Shown here: piece after piece, positions 31,899 to 43,126 of the stretch | Position numbering within the stretch: position 1 is the stretch's first letter | How the letters are laid out: every line of letters starts with the position of its first letter | Program-made: the position numbers and the translations under genes | Source: Siphonodentalium dalli | Lineage: Eukaryota; Mollusca; Scaphopoda; Gadilida; Siphonodentaliidae | Length of the DNA stretch: 64,000 bases | Reading direction: 5' to 3' | NCBI GenBank assembly: GCA_032622095.1 | Contig: CP136064.1 | Coordinates: forward strand, 254,018,484 to 254,082,483 | Notes under the pieces: model-generated | Told to the model about the DNA's origin: nothing | The model's database searches: none | The model's input: only the letters and a program-made list of their open reading frames with translations

Positions 31899-32033
31899 AG
31901 ACACCCACTGGACGCGCTTTGCGCGTCGGTCAGTGGGTGAACAAAAATGATAAAAAATTGTTAGGCCATACAATGCATTCTCTTATATATGCGAGGCGAC
32001 CTATGGTCGACTCGCATATATAAGAGAATGCAT
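31899..32033. mobile_element. Two adjacent perfect hairpins
   Basis: First, CACCCACTGGACGCGC to GCGCGTCGGTCAGTGGGTG (31905-31940). Second, AATGCATTCTCTTATATATG and its complement around a 3-base loop (31972-32032). Both look like recent fold-back insertions. Confidence 0.75.
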
Positions 32034-32449
32034 TGGCACAGGGTAAAAAAATCCCGACTTCAGACTGGATTTGATATGGCGGGTCACATATACCATCTCA
32101 TTAATGATCAGGGAACCTCATTTGACATGACCAGAACCACTCTCATAAGATAGGCCGCTATGGGTCTTGTGTAGATTTCTAAGACTATAAATGTCTCCAA
32201 GTTAGCCTTCAACTAATTAAACTAAACAACCGCCAAAATATGGCAGAGTCAACTTTAATTGACCACAAATAACTATTAGGCAATTCGCCAAAAGTCTTAA
32301 CAAATTTAGCCAATGACAGGGGTGACACTCCAAAACCCCACAAATATTGACAATGAATTCTCGTTATGGGTCTTAATAAATCAATTAAGTCGGTAAAAGT
32401 ACATCAAAAGTCGGTAAACAGGTCCGGGACGTTACTACTTTTTCACATC
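32034..32449. other. Noncoding, probably including the distal part of the LTR
   Basis: The left end of the LTR-like sequence that starts at 33046 (minus) could not be located. No other feature. Confidence 0.3.
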
Positions 32450-33046
32450 GACCGAACTTAACTGCGCGACAGAATGACGGTTAATCTTGACTTATCTAGA
32501 GTGTACCCACTGTAGGTATCGTCGGCCCTTTTATACGACGCGACCCAAAGTGGGTAGTACTACCTACAACTGATACCCACAAGTGATACCCACAACTACC
32601 GTTGAAGGTAGCTACCTTCAAACAAAGACGTTACATAAACAGCGTCAGAAATAACTAAGGTAACAACTAAAGGCGGAAGTTACCAATGACGTCACGCTAT
32701 TTATAGCTTTGACACGAAGAGTGGGAAAATCCCAGAATGACATGAATACAATGTAACGCCGATGTGGATAAATGTGAATAAGATGAGAACAAAAGAAGTT
32801 AATTGAGTAGTAATTAGATGAATATGCAAATTATGAGTTAATTATCTCACAAATATAGGTAATAATACGAATATGAATGCATAAAGTGTAATTTGAAGTG
32901 AGGAAAATGATAAAAAGTTACCAACCGGCGAAATATACTGCCTGTGATGAGAACATTAGTGCTAATTAATAAATTATCACGAAATAACAATTAATGTATT
33001 ATTTTAAATTGATACACGGGAGGTGACCTGTAGCTATGCTACATCA
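32450..33046 (-). repeat. 3' LTR-like sequence of a gag-only retrotransposon (partial)
   Basis: On the minus strand it begins TGATGTAGC immediately after a purine tract (33047-33060, TCCAAAGGAGGGG), as an LTR does after a polypurine tract. It carries a TATA box TATAAAAGGG (32526-32535) with the tandem phrase GTGGGTATCA upstream. The far end is not defined. The left-hand sequence does not obviously match the sequence beside the primer-binding site at 35301, so the element may be recombined or heavily diverged. Confidence 0.5.
32526..32535 (-). promoter_or_regulatory. TATA box within the LTR-like sequence
   Basis: On the minus strand GTATAAAAGGGCC is a good TATA context, placed where an LTR U3/R junction would be. 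Confidence 0.5.
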
Positions 33047-33151
33047 CCCCCTCCTTTGGAGAGAAGAGGTTCCCCTGAACAGGTAAATTTAAAAATATAC
33101 AATATGAAAAATGTTTAAAATGAACAATGAAAATAGATGTTTGTTAATTAT

Positions 33152-33478
33152 TTAGTCATGAGCTGACTTCTCTTGGACTTCCTCGTCTTTGGATTTCTCA
33201 TATGCGAACTTATTTCTTCTTCTGTTATCTCTTTCTTTCTTGTAGCAGTCCTCTTCTGAGTGAGATGATCTCTTGCAATTATCGCAATGCTTCTTCTGGT
33301 AGTTGTCTCTCTTCTGAGCTAACTTCATTGCATATGTCACTATCTTTATAAGATAGTCCATGTCTTGTGTGCTAGGTAGATATTCTCTAGTTGACTGTTT
33401 TTCATATTCATCAACGTGTCGCATCCTGTGACTGCTGTACATGTGCCTCTTGTTGAAGCTCATCTGGGAATGCCTCAT
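33152..33478 (-). pseudogene. gag: Gag C-terminus with CCHC zinc knuckle
   Basis: Contains YLIKIVTYAMKLAQ and the nucleocapsid-type knuckle CDNCKRSSHSEEDC (CX2CX4HX4C), then a Lys/Arg/Glu-rich tail ending EKSAHD. It is the third piece of one gag, separated from 33549-33755 by a frameshift. The stop is about 90 bases before the purine tract, leaving no room for protease, RT or integrase. Confidence 0.85.
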
Positions 33479-33548
33479 ATTTGAGCGTCAATGATAAGGC
33501 CGTGTCGATGCTCTCCACTCCGGATCTTGAAGGGAGTCACGAAATGCT

Positions 33549-33755
33549 TTATGACCCAATTAAGCTATCCCTTATCTCTATTCCAGCATTCGGGTAGGGC
33601 ATTCTTACGAAACGTTTGATTTCTTGAGCCAATTCTGGTAGACTTTCTCGATCTCTCCTACGTCTGGCTCCAAATTGCACACGGTACATCTCGCATTGGT
33701 TTTTCGGCTCAAAGCGAGTTGTGAGTACAGACAGAAGCTCGTTATAAACCAACAA
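33549..33755 (-). pseudogene. gag: Gag central fragment
   Basis: LLVYNELLSVLTTRFEPKNQCEMYRVQFGARRR and LPELAQEIKRFVRMPYP are typical of the Gypsy retrotransposon gag domain. It continues upstream into KLIQLGIHLKGPARSVLADL after the stop at 33840-33842. Confidence 0.85.
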
Positions 33756-33839
33756 TTGGTATGGATTTAAATCGGCTAGGACACTTCTTGCTGGGCCCTT
33801 CAGATGAATGCCAAGCTGTATTAATTTGTCTTCCTCTGA

Positions 33840-35264
33840 TCATTTATTTCCTTTGGCGACTAAATTGAAGTGTACCATGTAGTCTGTCCAACTACTACTG
33901 CCATCGTACACGTCGGGTCTGCACACGTGTGTTTCTCTGCTCAATCTGGGCTCATAGTTAAGGGAGACTGAATCTTCAGCGTTGTCATCATTTCTCTGGT
34001 TCTTCTTATTTGATGATCTTTGAATGTACTGTGACCGCATTCCCGTCGTATCCCCATAGTAATGCTCATTTCTCCAATTTTCTTGCCAATTTACTGCATC
34101 TTTTTGTTTACCCATGGGAAGTCCTCTGTAGTACCGTGTACCTGAACTGGTAGGAAAGGATTGGTTCCTACTCTCCGCGTCTCTTCTTCGAAAACGTGGG
34201 AATGGCTCACCACACTGGGTCACTCTCGCCTCTAAATAGTCAGAGTTCATCATGTCAGCTGACTGCTGTCTCTGATTAATCCTGTTCGGTGGAAGATAAC
34301 CATGACTTTCTTGTGAATTAATGTATATGACTTCTCGTCGAATCTCATCCTCATATACACTGTAATCTCCCTCTTGTGCATATGATTGGTCTTCCTCCCT
34401 TGAATGACCTCTCGCATTGCTGTTCTCTTTGTTATATTCTATTCGATCCGGCATGTTGTTAGCGCCATCCTGTGCTATCTTAAAACCGTGAACAGTTTCA
34501 GGGCGCCTCCTGTAATCCGTACCTGTCATATTACCCATGGGGATTGCCTTTTCCTGGCTTCTAAAGGCATCAGCCGATTTATGCAAGCCACCGCTACTTG
34601 CGTTTACAATTTCACCGCTACTTGCGAATCCAATTTCACCGCTACTGGCTATCCATTTATGCGACTTCCTGTCAGTGTCAGACAAAACATCATGGCGGTT
34701 ACTTTGAAAGTTGTTCTGGAATTCAGGACCACAATAAATGGGATTATGAACAAACGGGTGCTCGCCATGTCTTGATTTCTGTTCAAACGGATTGTTGAGG
34801 TCCAATACCGTCGGGATATAACTGCTAGGCATCGGACTCGCGATAATCCCGCCGAGGTGAGTGTACGTAACTGACGTTGAAGTCTGTGTTACTCCCCAAT
34901 GGCAATGTTTTGTATTTGACTGCAAATTTACAACACTACATTCTGTCGTTTGCTTATCAATGTTTGCCATATCATTCCCCAAAATCTCCAAACTCTCTCG
35001 GCTTTTCCTCACGTGTCCAGAAGTATCTTTTTCTTTTCCGAAACTATCTCTTTCCTTTTCGAACCTCTCTCTTTCTTGTTTCAAATTCTCTCTTTCTTTT
35101 GCCAAACTTTCTCTTTCTGCCTCCCACCACTTTGGTTTCTCTTCCATCTCCTCTAACATGTGTTTGAGATTGTCTATTTTTACTTTGCCACTGTTTTCGT
35201 TTACTTTGTCTATTTTCTCGCTAACATACTCTGTGACGGTCTATCGTTTTCTCCCACGAGTCAT
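33840..35264 (-). pseudogene. gag: Gag N-terminal part, with coiled coil
   Basis: The probable start is the ATG at 35264 (MTRGRKR, then a TAG at 35241-35243). The uninterrupted part begins at 35159. Residues 1-60 of that part are Glu/Lys/Arg-rich heptad-like sequence (EAERESLAKERENLKQERER), i.e. a coiled coil. A long Ser/Asn-rich linker follows, with a threefold short repeat ASSGEI. The C-terminal end is RPDVYDGSSSWTDYMVHFNLV, the start of the Gypsy gag domain. The final stop replaces a Trp codon (TGA at 33840-33842). A structural protein of an LTR retrotransposon; the coiled coil alone could be mistaken for a host protein. Confidence 0.8.
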
Positions 35265-35300
35265 TTTTGATTTTTAGTAATATTTACTAGTTTACCAGAT

Positions 35301-35320
35301 CCGTACCGCTGCCACCAATT
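35301..35320 (-). promoter_or_regulatory. Primer-binding-site-like sequence
   Basis: On the minus strand AATTGGTGGCAGCGGTACGG follows ACGTTACA. TTGGTGGCAGCGG is the usual junction after a Gypsy 5' LTR. It sits about 40 bases before the gag start, as expected. Confidence 0.65.
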
Positions 35321-35700
35321 TGTAACGTGGAAGGGGGTCTTGAATAATCTGTAGCTTGTTGTGGTAGAGTGGCTTGTTTTGCCTCCAACTCGCCGTTACA
35401 AATAATTAAATCTGTGATCTTTCGATCTGTATATCTCTATCTTGATTCTGTGATTCTTGTATGTTCTGTGTATCTTGGCTGTATTCTCGACGTGAAGGCC
35501 CTAACCCTTGGGGATCTCTTTTACTTGAGCCCAGGAAAAAAGAAATTTTGCAGTGAAATTTACAAGGTAAATCTCTTGTGTTTGTTATACAATTGCCATC
35601 TACAATGTTTATTTTGCATCTTTAACAGATTGATCAACTTGTGTGTAATTAATTGTACATATTAGATGGACACAAATATTTTTTCAGTTTGATACCAGTT
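35321..35700 (-). repeat. Probable remnant of the 5' LTR
   Basis: On the minus strand the sequence ends CCACGTTACA at the primer-binding site and contains AAAATAAA about 280 bases upstream. TGTAACG and CGTTACA lie 80 bases apart at 35321 and 35400. The outer limit is not visible. Confidence 0.4.
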
Positions 35701-36590
35701 GAGGTCCCCTGTCCCCTTAACGACCGAGTTAACACAACACCACTAATGCAATAGTAGCTACATTTATAATCAAACTATAGCTATGGACACACAACCAGCC
35801 ATAGTCCAGGCACATTAGGTTTCACTAGTGCAAAAAATCGGGGAAAGCTGATTTTTTTCAGGGATCTATAAGAACATGTTTATGAACAACATGGCAAAAG
35901 TCCCATAAAACCCGAGTTGAGCTTTTTGAGATATCTTGATTTTTCGGAGTGGTTCAAATTCTGAAGCATTTCCATCAGGCAATATGGGAAGGCAGTCATG
36001 TATAGATCAATTAATTCCAAATGCATAATACATTGAGATACATACAAACAATGCTTAGTCGTGAACCATATAAGTAAAATTTATGTCCCAAAATGGCCGC
36101 CAAAATGGCCAAAATAGAATGAAATTTAGATTTTATGCACGAATGAATAGCTAGTCGCATAACACGTGATAACACGCTCGAAATATGTTAGGAAGAATGA
36201 TTGCGGAGTATAATAGAATTGTTTTATCGGGGATGTACGAATTATCTCTAAAATATCTCGCGAGAGATGTAGCGAAAAGCAAGGTCTCTCGTACAATGGT
36301 TAAATCTGGACTTTTTGGCCGCAAAGAAACGGAAGAATAAGGCAATTTTTTCTCCACTATTTATCTTGAATCGTGTGATATATGTGTACACTACACTGTA
36401 AAATGAAATTTAATTGCGAGGAATTGATTTTGTGACCTTTCCTAGAAGCCGAAATATATGTGCTCATAGCAGTATCACTAATGTAACCAGTCATCGTTTC
36501 TTTTGATATATACACCACAAAACCTTTCATAATTCACCGCTATAGAGCAGTATGAGATGTATTCATAGAGAAATGGGTGAATTGTGTTAT
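35701..36590. other. Noncoding, with dispersed repeat fragments
   Basis: AAAATCGGGGAAAGCTGATT (35833) followed by CCGAGTTGAGCTTT recurs at 37178-37270. The block AAGGTCTCTCGTACAATGGTTAAATCTGGACTTTTTGG and neighbours (36235-36325) recurs inverted at 43290-43390. No gene. Confidence 0.55.
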
Positions 36591-36806
36591 CACACAGATT
36601 ATAATGTTCACACAGATTATAATGTTATCACACAGAATATAATGTTATCACACAGAATATGTTATCACACAGAATATAATGTTATCATAAATAATGTAAT
36701 GTGATCACACATAATATAATGTTATCACTCAGAATATAATGTTATCACACAAAATATAATGTTATCACACAGAATATAATGTTATCACACAGAATATATT
36801 GCTATC
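36591..36806. repeat. 20-bp minisatellite, about 10-11 units
   Basis: Units of GTTATCACACAGAATATAAT with small variants and partial deletions. There are no unique spacers between repeats, so it is not CRISPR-like. Confidence 0.95.
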
Positions 36807-38089
36807 GAAATTCTCTGTATAAATCTACAGATTATATGGACCAGAGGGGCGGAGGAGAGATTAACATGGCATTAGAAGGGAATACTTAAATTAACTGCCG
36901 CATATTCATACAGTGATGATATGGACTGCGTTTTGCAGATACAGGCGCCAATGATGTTCAACAATCCCTCTCTGGCACGGAACTAGAAAGGATGTACTGT
37001 ATATCTACGACCGCCCACATGTGTTGACGGGACCGGGATTCTTATCCTCCCAAGGTAAACTGAAGAGAGTATTCAAAGTTTAGTACAGCCAGATAAATTG
37101 AAGAAATGGATAAGATATATATGGACTCGAAGGAGAAAAGTCCAGGCGCATTAGACATGAAAGTGGAAAAGTAAGGAAATAAATCGGGGAAAGCTGATTT
37201 TTTTATATTATTTAGACCATATAATCGGGACGCGTCAAGAAAAGTCCCCTAAAATCCGAGTTGAGCTTTCTGAGTTACATCATTTTTTCCATATAATTAA
37301 AAAAGACAAAATTTCACAATCATGGAAATAATTGGATGCTGTAACAATTTTTCAGCCGAAACGTATACAAAAAGCACTCAGTATTGTTCGATACACAATT
37401 CTTGAACAAAAGACACCCATTCAAGGGAAACTTCGAATGAATTTCGCATATATAGATATGAAATAAAACACTGAGCCAAAATACTGACGATTTTGAAGGC
37501 AAACTGGTGTATTCGATGTCGGATTTCTCGGGCTTCTCAATACATAGATACAAGCTATCTATTTTAAAAACTGCACAGACACCACTCCGTTGCTAATAGA
37601 ATTAGCGAGTACGCATATCATAATTGGTCAAAACTTGTAAAAACATAACCCTACCCCCAAAACTGGTTGTCAACGATCTGGTCGTATTTTGCTCTTCTAT
37701 TTTGTCTAAACTAGTCATATGCATTACGCAGTTATACCAGTCAATGTAAAATATGAGTACGACAGCGAATATAGTGACACGATCAGAATAATAGAAACGC
37801 GGTCATGAAATGGCTGTCAAAATGGCCGCACCCACCAAGCTAAGCCGAGACGAATGCAACTTATTGTATAACCACCTATTAGGTAAAATACGTATTAGCA
37901 ATATACAAGTATGTTGTTAAATATCTTTAAAGGTACACAGATAATTAAAACAAATCCACGTGGAGGAGTTATCGGTCGTTGCAACTCAAGTCAAATTCAA
38001 TGATTTACGTCTTTAAAATTTCGGGTTTTCTGTTTACAGTCGCAGTCAAAAATAATAATTTCGGGCATGCAACATACGAAGTAATATTT
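36807..38089. other. Noncoding stretch
   Basis: It contains the second copy of the AAATCGGGGAAAGCTG repeat (37178) and one GGCTGTCAAAATGGCCGC phrase (37810). No coding or RNA gene recognised. Confidence 0.4.
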
Positions 38090-38860
38090 CGCCACACAGT
38101 GTATGGTAGTTTCATTCGGCGTGATGATAAATTATTGAATGTAACGCAGAAACGTAAGTGCACATCCTTGCGGTATAAATAGTAGTTACATTTCCGGATT
38201 GTTCAGCACTGTACATGATAATAAACCATACACGTATGTTGCAATGCTTATTATATTGCAAAGAAACCGCCACCTCTTCAAAAGATTAGCACTGCATCAC
38301 ACCAGATCAATTAGACAGCACATCGTACATTTTATATACGACTAATTTTCGTGCTGCTTCCAAATTGGTGTCTTAGTAGACAATTTGTTCAACTTACTTC
38401 AGTCGGCAACTTGCAACTGGAATATGCTATTACGCAATGTAAAATATTAGTTTTCCGTATTTTGTTGTTTGAAAATATCTTGCCAAAACCACCCATGAAC
38501 TTGTGCAAAATATCAGGTGATCAGGGTTTAAAGCTGTTATTTCAGCGTTGAACATTGACTCAATGTTGCTATTTATGGTTGTTAGTTCAGCAGATATGTG
38601 TAACATTAGGGAGAAGGAATACACACGGTAATGCGGTTGCAGAAAACATAGTACCCTTCGCGTATATGTGACCTTGGTGTATATAACCAAATAGTATTTC
38701 CAGGTATAAAGACAGTCTCTGTCACAGAGTATGTGGGCAATTTTGGTCAAGTTTAGATGTTTTTGAAGAAAGTATATGGTACTCCTTTGTGTTTTGATAA
38801 ATTGTGTTCATAGTATACCACCATGCATTCTTGTGATAACAGAGAAATATTCGTGTTTTA
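38090..38860. repeat. Dispersed repeat B, copy 1
   Basis: Aligns in order with 41530-42400: TAGTTACATTTCCGGA, AACCATACACGTATG, GATTAGCACTGCATC, CATCGTACATTTTAT, TTGTTGTTTGAAAATATCTT, GGCAATTTTGGT and ACCACCATGCATTCTTG. No coding frame shared by both copies. Confidence 0.8.
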
Positions 38861-39285
38861 TTACTTACTCTTAGGTAACACATTAAATTGTCTGCGGAAT
38901 TTGTGGTTTCTTTTGTCCATCTATTTTTTTCTACTGGTAATTTATGATTAGATGTTCTGATTTTCAATAGGTAGTTAGACAAATAAACTAAATAGCTACT
39001 CATTTTCATGGACTGCTTTATGGCTCTGTAAAATATGGCACGCGATGAAGTAGAAGCATTCAGGTTGTCAAAGAGGTTGCGCTCATACTGCTTAATCAGT
39101 AGCGATTTTATTTTTCTCAACTCTGCTTTGCTCAGCGCTGATTGGTTTGTCCACACATGTTCCATGTGTAGGTCATGTAGAATTCCTTCTACAAAACATA
39201 CCCAATTCATCTTATTTTGCAGTTTTGTGCCCCTCTCATTTATATATCTAAGTACCCGCCTTTGACTTACTATATAAGTCGCCCC
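38861..39285 (-). pseudogene. LINE ORF2 C-terminal fragment
   Basis: Minus-strand sequence with RRVLRYINERGTKLQNKMNW, EHVWTNQSALSKAELRKI, YERNLFDNLNASTSSRAIFYRAIK, and YLLKIRTSNHKLPVEKNRW, the last matching the LRxSSHxLxIExGRW motif near the C-terminus of a widespread invertebrate LINE group. The following Cys motif is truncated (DNLMCYL). It interrupts repeat B copy 1 and is degraded at both ends. The frame extends into flanking repeat sequence, which is not part of the protein. Confidence 0.8.
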
Positions 39286-40139
39286 GAACACGCAAGGTCA
39301 CCCCCGGGGCAACTGGTCTTGGGCATGAGTAGTCACGCCTCCTCAGGGATATTCCTGAATGTAAATACGGGTACCAATACTAAACCTTTAAAATAACTCA
39401 ATCAGTGAATGGAAGTTTTACAAAATCATGTGACTATTGGTCAAAAGAGTACAAGTGCAGACGGGTCCATGTGATGTCGACCCCATATGCAGACCAAAAT
39501 GCGAAGACCACCCGACGCGAAGTCGACCGGAGAGAAGTCGGCCCCGATGATTAGATAGGAATTGAATATGGTTAATATTATTTTAAATGAGCGCGGCGGA
39601 CAATTACACTTTAAACTAACACATTATTATTGCAATGTGCGTATGTACATAAGGAGGGACTTTCCTCAGTCATTGTTGTAAAATCAAACTAATGGAACAA
39701 TTTCAACATCTTGTTGGTGTGAAATGTCCAACCAATCTAGTGTAAGGTATGAAATTTGTAACTTTTGAACAATTTGACCAAAGTTTGGGGCATACACCAA
39801 TTAAGCACCCCCCCACCTGTCCAAGCCCCATCCCCTCCCCACCGCGATTATTCCCCGACTACGCCATAACATATCAATGATTCCGTTGAACGTGATTTCA
39901 TAAGATATGTTCATGTCTGGGCGACGATCATGCGTACATGTCCCTTAGGCGGGACTTTCGAGGAAGAAATATGTTGGTGCTGGCATCGAAACATTGTCCC
40001 AGCAGGATCTTTCAATCATGGCGCTGTATTAATTAAATGAATAACATCTCATAATCTCCTGAGAGTAGATTTCTATTACCATTGGTATTTATATAGGCAG
40101 GCATAATTATGATATTATACCCCTAGGGACGTTCAATAT
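39286..40139. other. Noncoding stretch
   Basis: Nothing supported; short C-rich runs near 39805-39845. Confidence 0.4.
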
Positions 40140-40807
40140 CTGGTTTCTGCCAATTAATGTCACTTACTATTATTATTAGGTATTTATTATATTAGTTCTT
40201 AATATACCTATTGTATTATGTAAATGGCATAAGCTACAGTCATTATCTGGTTTAAAATGTCATATTCACAAGACAATATTCGGCCCAAAGTGCAGAAATC
40301 GTTCGAATAAATCTGATGTATAGAACCGCCACAGCCATGATTGGCTTGAAATAGAACCGTCACACGCACACGTGTTGATTACGAGGCTACTGTTTCAAAT
40401 TATCAACCGCTATCGGGATATTTTCTCAGCTATTTTACAGATGAATAACACGTGTATACTTTACACTCAGTGTTCGGGTTCAGAATGCGTTTCATATTTT
40501 ATACACAACCGAACATAAACGAATTGCGTTTACGTGGCTTGATTTGCAGTGATAACATATTAATATTTACGCGTTAACTCGCTAGTTCCGAGTTAATTGT
40601 GATCTAGAGTTCACGTTCCGATAATACGGCACTTCTGCATCCTCTGTTCATTCGGGAAAGTATAATACAATCAAGATATCTATAATTATGCGTGATTTTG
40701 TCCCGAAAATGATTATTTTTAATCATAAGGAACCGTAACAAATCAGTCAAGAACCATCACAATACCGCCGATAGAACGACTTCCGATGTAACAGTTCCTA
40801 CACACTG
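40140..40807. mobile_element. Right half of a hAT-like element (second copy)
   Basis: Aligns with 51850-52390: CCCAAAGTGCAGAAATCGTTCG, GTTAACTCGCTAG..CCGAGTTAATTGTGATCTA, GAACCGTAACAAATCAGTC, and the terminus GTAACAGTTCCTACACACTG. No left terminus was found nearby, so this copy is truncated. Noncoding. Confidence 0.75.
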
Positions 40808-40952
40808 CTCTCGAGGCGACACCTTTGTACATTTTTGCCTGGCCTATATTTGCCATGCATGCGCACGGGTGTAGATATAAAACAGTATGTGATCCTCCGT
40901 AGGATAGGGTATCATATAATATGTGATCCTCGTCTCAGGAGTCACTCGAAGG

Positions 40953-41035
40953 CAGGATCATATATCAAAATGAGAGGATATGGTGACCCCATGAAAAGGG
41001 GATCACCATATCCTCTCATTTTGATATGTAATCCT
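40953..41035. mobile_element. Perfect-arm hairpin, about 83 bp
   Basis: CATATATCAAAATGAGAGGA and TGGTGACCCC pair with the complementary arm after a 7-base loop. A MITE-like palindrome. Confidence 0.8.
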
Positions 41036-41529
41036 AAAATAAGAAAATATTTTTATTAACTAAATAACGCAGATATTTGAAGAAGTGTTTTTGACGAAAT
41101 AACGGAAATATTTGAAGAAGTGTTTTAAAGACCGATTAGGTTGGTAATTTACCATATATGGCAAGAAACGTGGCCAACAGAAAATAGATAAGTCCTGGGA
41201 CAAGCAACCCCCCTTTTGACCCAGACAGAAATTTCCGCATGTGATATTTGCACACCCGTTGGTTGCGTTGCATCAAGCTTCCAAACTGTTGACAATTTCC
41301 AACCTAACATCCACGAAATGGCCATCTAGTCTGGTCGATAAAAGGTTTGACCTAGAAAAAATTTGGACTAAGTTGGGTTTTATTCCATTTTTAAGAAGAA
41401 TATATCCGCTATAAAATGTCGAAATACCGCTAAAAGCCGCTTTGAGCCAAATTTGTATTAAGTTTTTAAAATGCCCATTATACAGCCTTGAGAAGTAGTT
41501 TTTCTACAATATCCATCATCGGCTACACC
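41036..41529. other. Noncoding stretch
   Basis: AGATATTTGAAGAAGTGTTTTTGACGAAATAACGG repeats once in overlap near 41070-41120. No gene. Confidence 0.4.
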
Positions 41530-42400
41530 AGAACGTATTACTTCTCCATCCAGTATATATCAGTAAATCGAGTGACAAGGACAGAAAATAATGCATTGCG
41601 GTCTTGCGGTGTAAATACTAGTTACATTTCCGGAGTTCTCAACACTCTCCGTGCTAACAAACCATACACGTATGTCGTAATGCTGATTATACTGTAAAGA
41701 AACACCCATCTCTTCAATAGATTAGCACCCCATCTCACAAGATCGAAGAGCCGGTACATCGTACATTTTATTTAAGACTAATATTCATGCTGCTATCAGA
41801 CCGTTTTTTAGTAGACAATTTTGTTCAAATTATTTTGATCAGCTCTTTACAATGGGAATATGCTACCACGCAATGCACAATATTATTTTTCAGTATCTTG
41901 TTGTTTGAAAATATCTTACCATTGCCACCACGTACTTGGGCTAATTATCAGGTCATCGGCGTATAAAGCAATTATTTATGCATTGACCATTCACTCAATG
42001 GTGCTATTTATGATTATGTGTGCTTCAGATATGTGTAATATTGTCAACTTTTTGTGTGTGCTTGTTTTTATTTATTTAGTTATTTATTTATTTATTTATT
42101 GTGCTCGTGTTTCGTGGCGGCGGGAATTATTTACTTTCCTTTCTATATTTATAATTTTATTGTAACATGTATTTTGTAAAACATACTCTCCTGGCTGGAG
42201 AAAATAAAGATAGATATGTATATGTGGCCTTAGTGAATATAAGAAGATATAATTTCCAAGTATGAAGCCTCTCTCTGCTATACTTAGGCAATTTTGGTTA
42301 AGTTGATCATTTATTGAAGATAGTGTACGCGTTCATATAGTATTCCACCATGCATTATTTGATAAAAACGAAATATTCGTGTTCCATATCACTTGATCGG
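41530..42400. repeat. Dispersed repeat B, copy 2
   Basis: Counterpart of 38090-38860. It is interrupted at about 42040-42213 by a LINE tail that is absent from copy 1. Confidence 0.8.
42040..42213 (+). mobile_element. LINE 3' end insertion
   Basis: A TTTA-rich stretch is followed by ACATACTCTCCTGGCTGGAG and AAAATAAAGATAGATA. AATAAA plus a short tandem GATA tail, next to a hairpin-like CTCC.GGCTGGAG, marks the 3' end of a LINE that was almost wholly 5'-truncated. Confidence 0.65.
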
Positions 42401-42646
42401 AGACAAAAATAACTACTTTTTTAAGACAAGGAAAATAGAATCTACACACTTTACCCATGTTTCTATATGGATAGCCCTCATATTCTTCTATAATAGTGAT
42501 TTTTGACAGATTTGATGTTGTATATATAAAAATAAATGATCGGTCAAATTCGTGAGACCGCTTTGAGTACATATATTTCTGCTTCTATAAAAAGTCACAT
42601 AATCAATAGAACCCTATTAAATACCATTTAATTGTTTAATTAGGAG
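42401..42646. other. Noncoding stretch
   Basis: Nothing recognised. Confidence 0.35.
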
Positions 42647-42787
42647 ATAAACATACCCTGTTGAGTTGTACATTCTGGGATTCGAGCATGAAAACAGTTT
42701 GTGAACGAGCCGGCTTGCCGGCGAGTTCACAAACTGTTTTCATGCTCGATTCCCAAAATGTACAACGAAACAGGGTACGTTTATCTC
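42647..42787. mobile_element. Near-perfect palindrome, about 140 bp
   Basis: Arms 42647-42709 and 42720-42787 pair via GAGATAAAC, TACCCTGTT, and CATGAAAACAGTTTGTGAAC around GCCGGCTTGCCGGC. A MITE-like hairpin. Confidence 0.85.
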
Positions 42788-42960
42788 CATTGTAATTCAA
42801 TCTAGCAAGGAATTTGAAGAAAAAAATGTATGAAAAGTATCATTTAGTCATTTTCATGACACGAATCGAGACTTCCATTTTGCCGTTGTCACCGTGCACA
42901 AATTGTTGGGTTTGTTCATTGCATTACTCGGAACACTGCTCCGTAACCATTTCCTGTGGG

Positions 42961-43126
42961 GCGGGTTGGCTCGTTTCGCTACTCCGTTCTGCGCCGATGA
43001 AATTGTACCGTGCCACATTCAGATTTGTGGCGATGAACGGTATCTATAGAAAACAACGCGCGGGTGGGCTCGTTTCGCTACTCAATCTGCGCCGATGAAA
43101 TTTGACCGTGCTACATTCAGATTTGA
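42961..43126. repeat. 98-bp tandem duplication
   Basis: GGCTCGTTTCGCTACTC, TGCGCCGATGAAATT and CATTCAGATTTG recur at an offset of about 98 bases. Confidence 0.8.

Noticed and set aside
33840-35159. Host coiled-coil protein gene
   Set aside because: The C-terminal end is a Gypsy gag domain start, followed by further gag pieces, a zinc knuckle and LTR-like sequence.
36591-36806. CRISPR-like regular repeat
   Set aside because: Units are contiguous without unique spacers, and the context is eukaryotic; it is a minisatellite.
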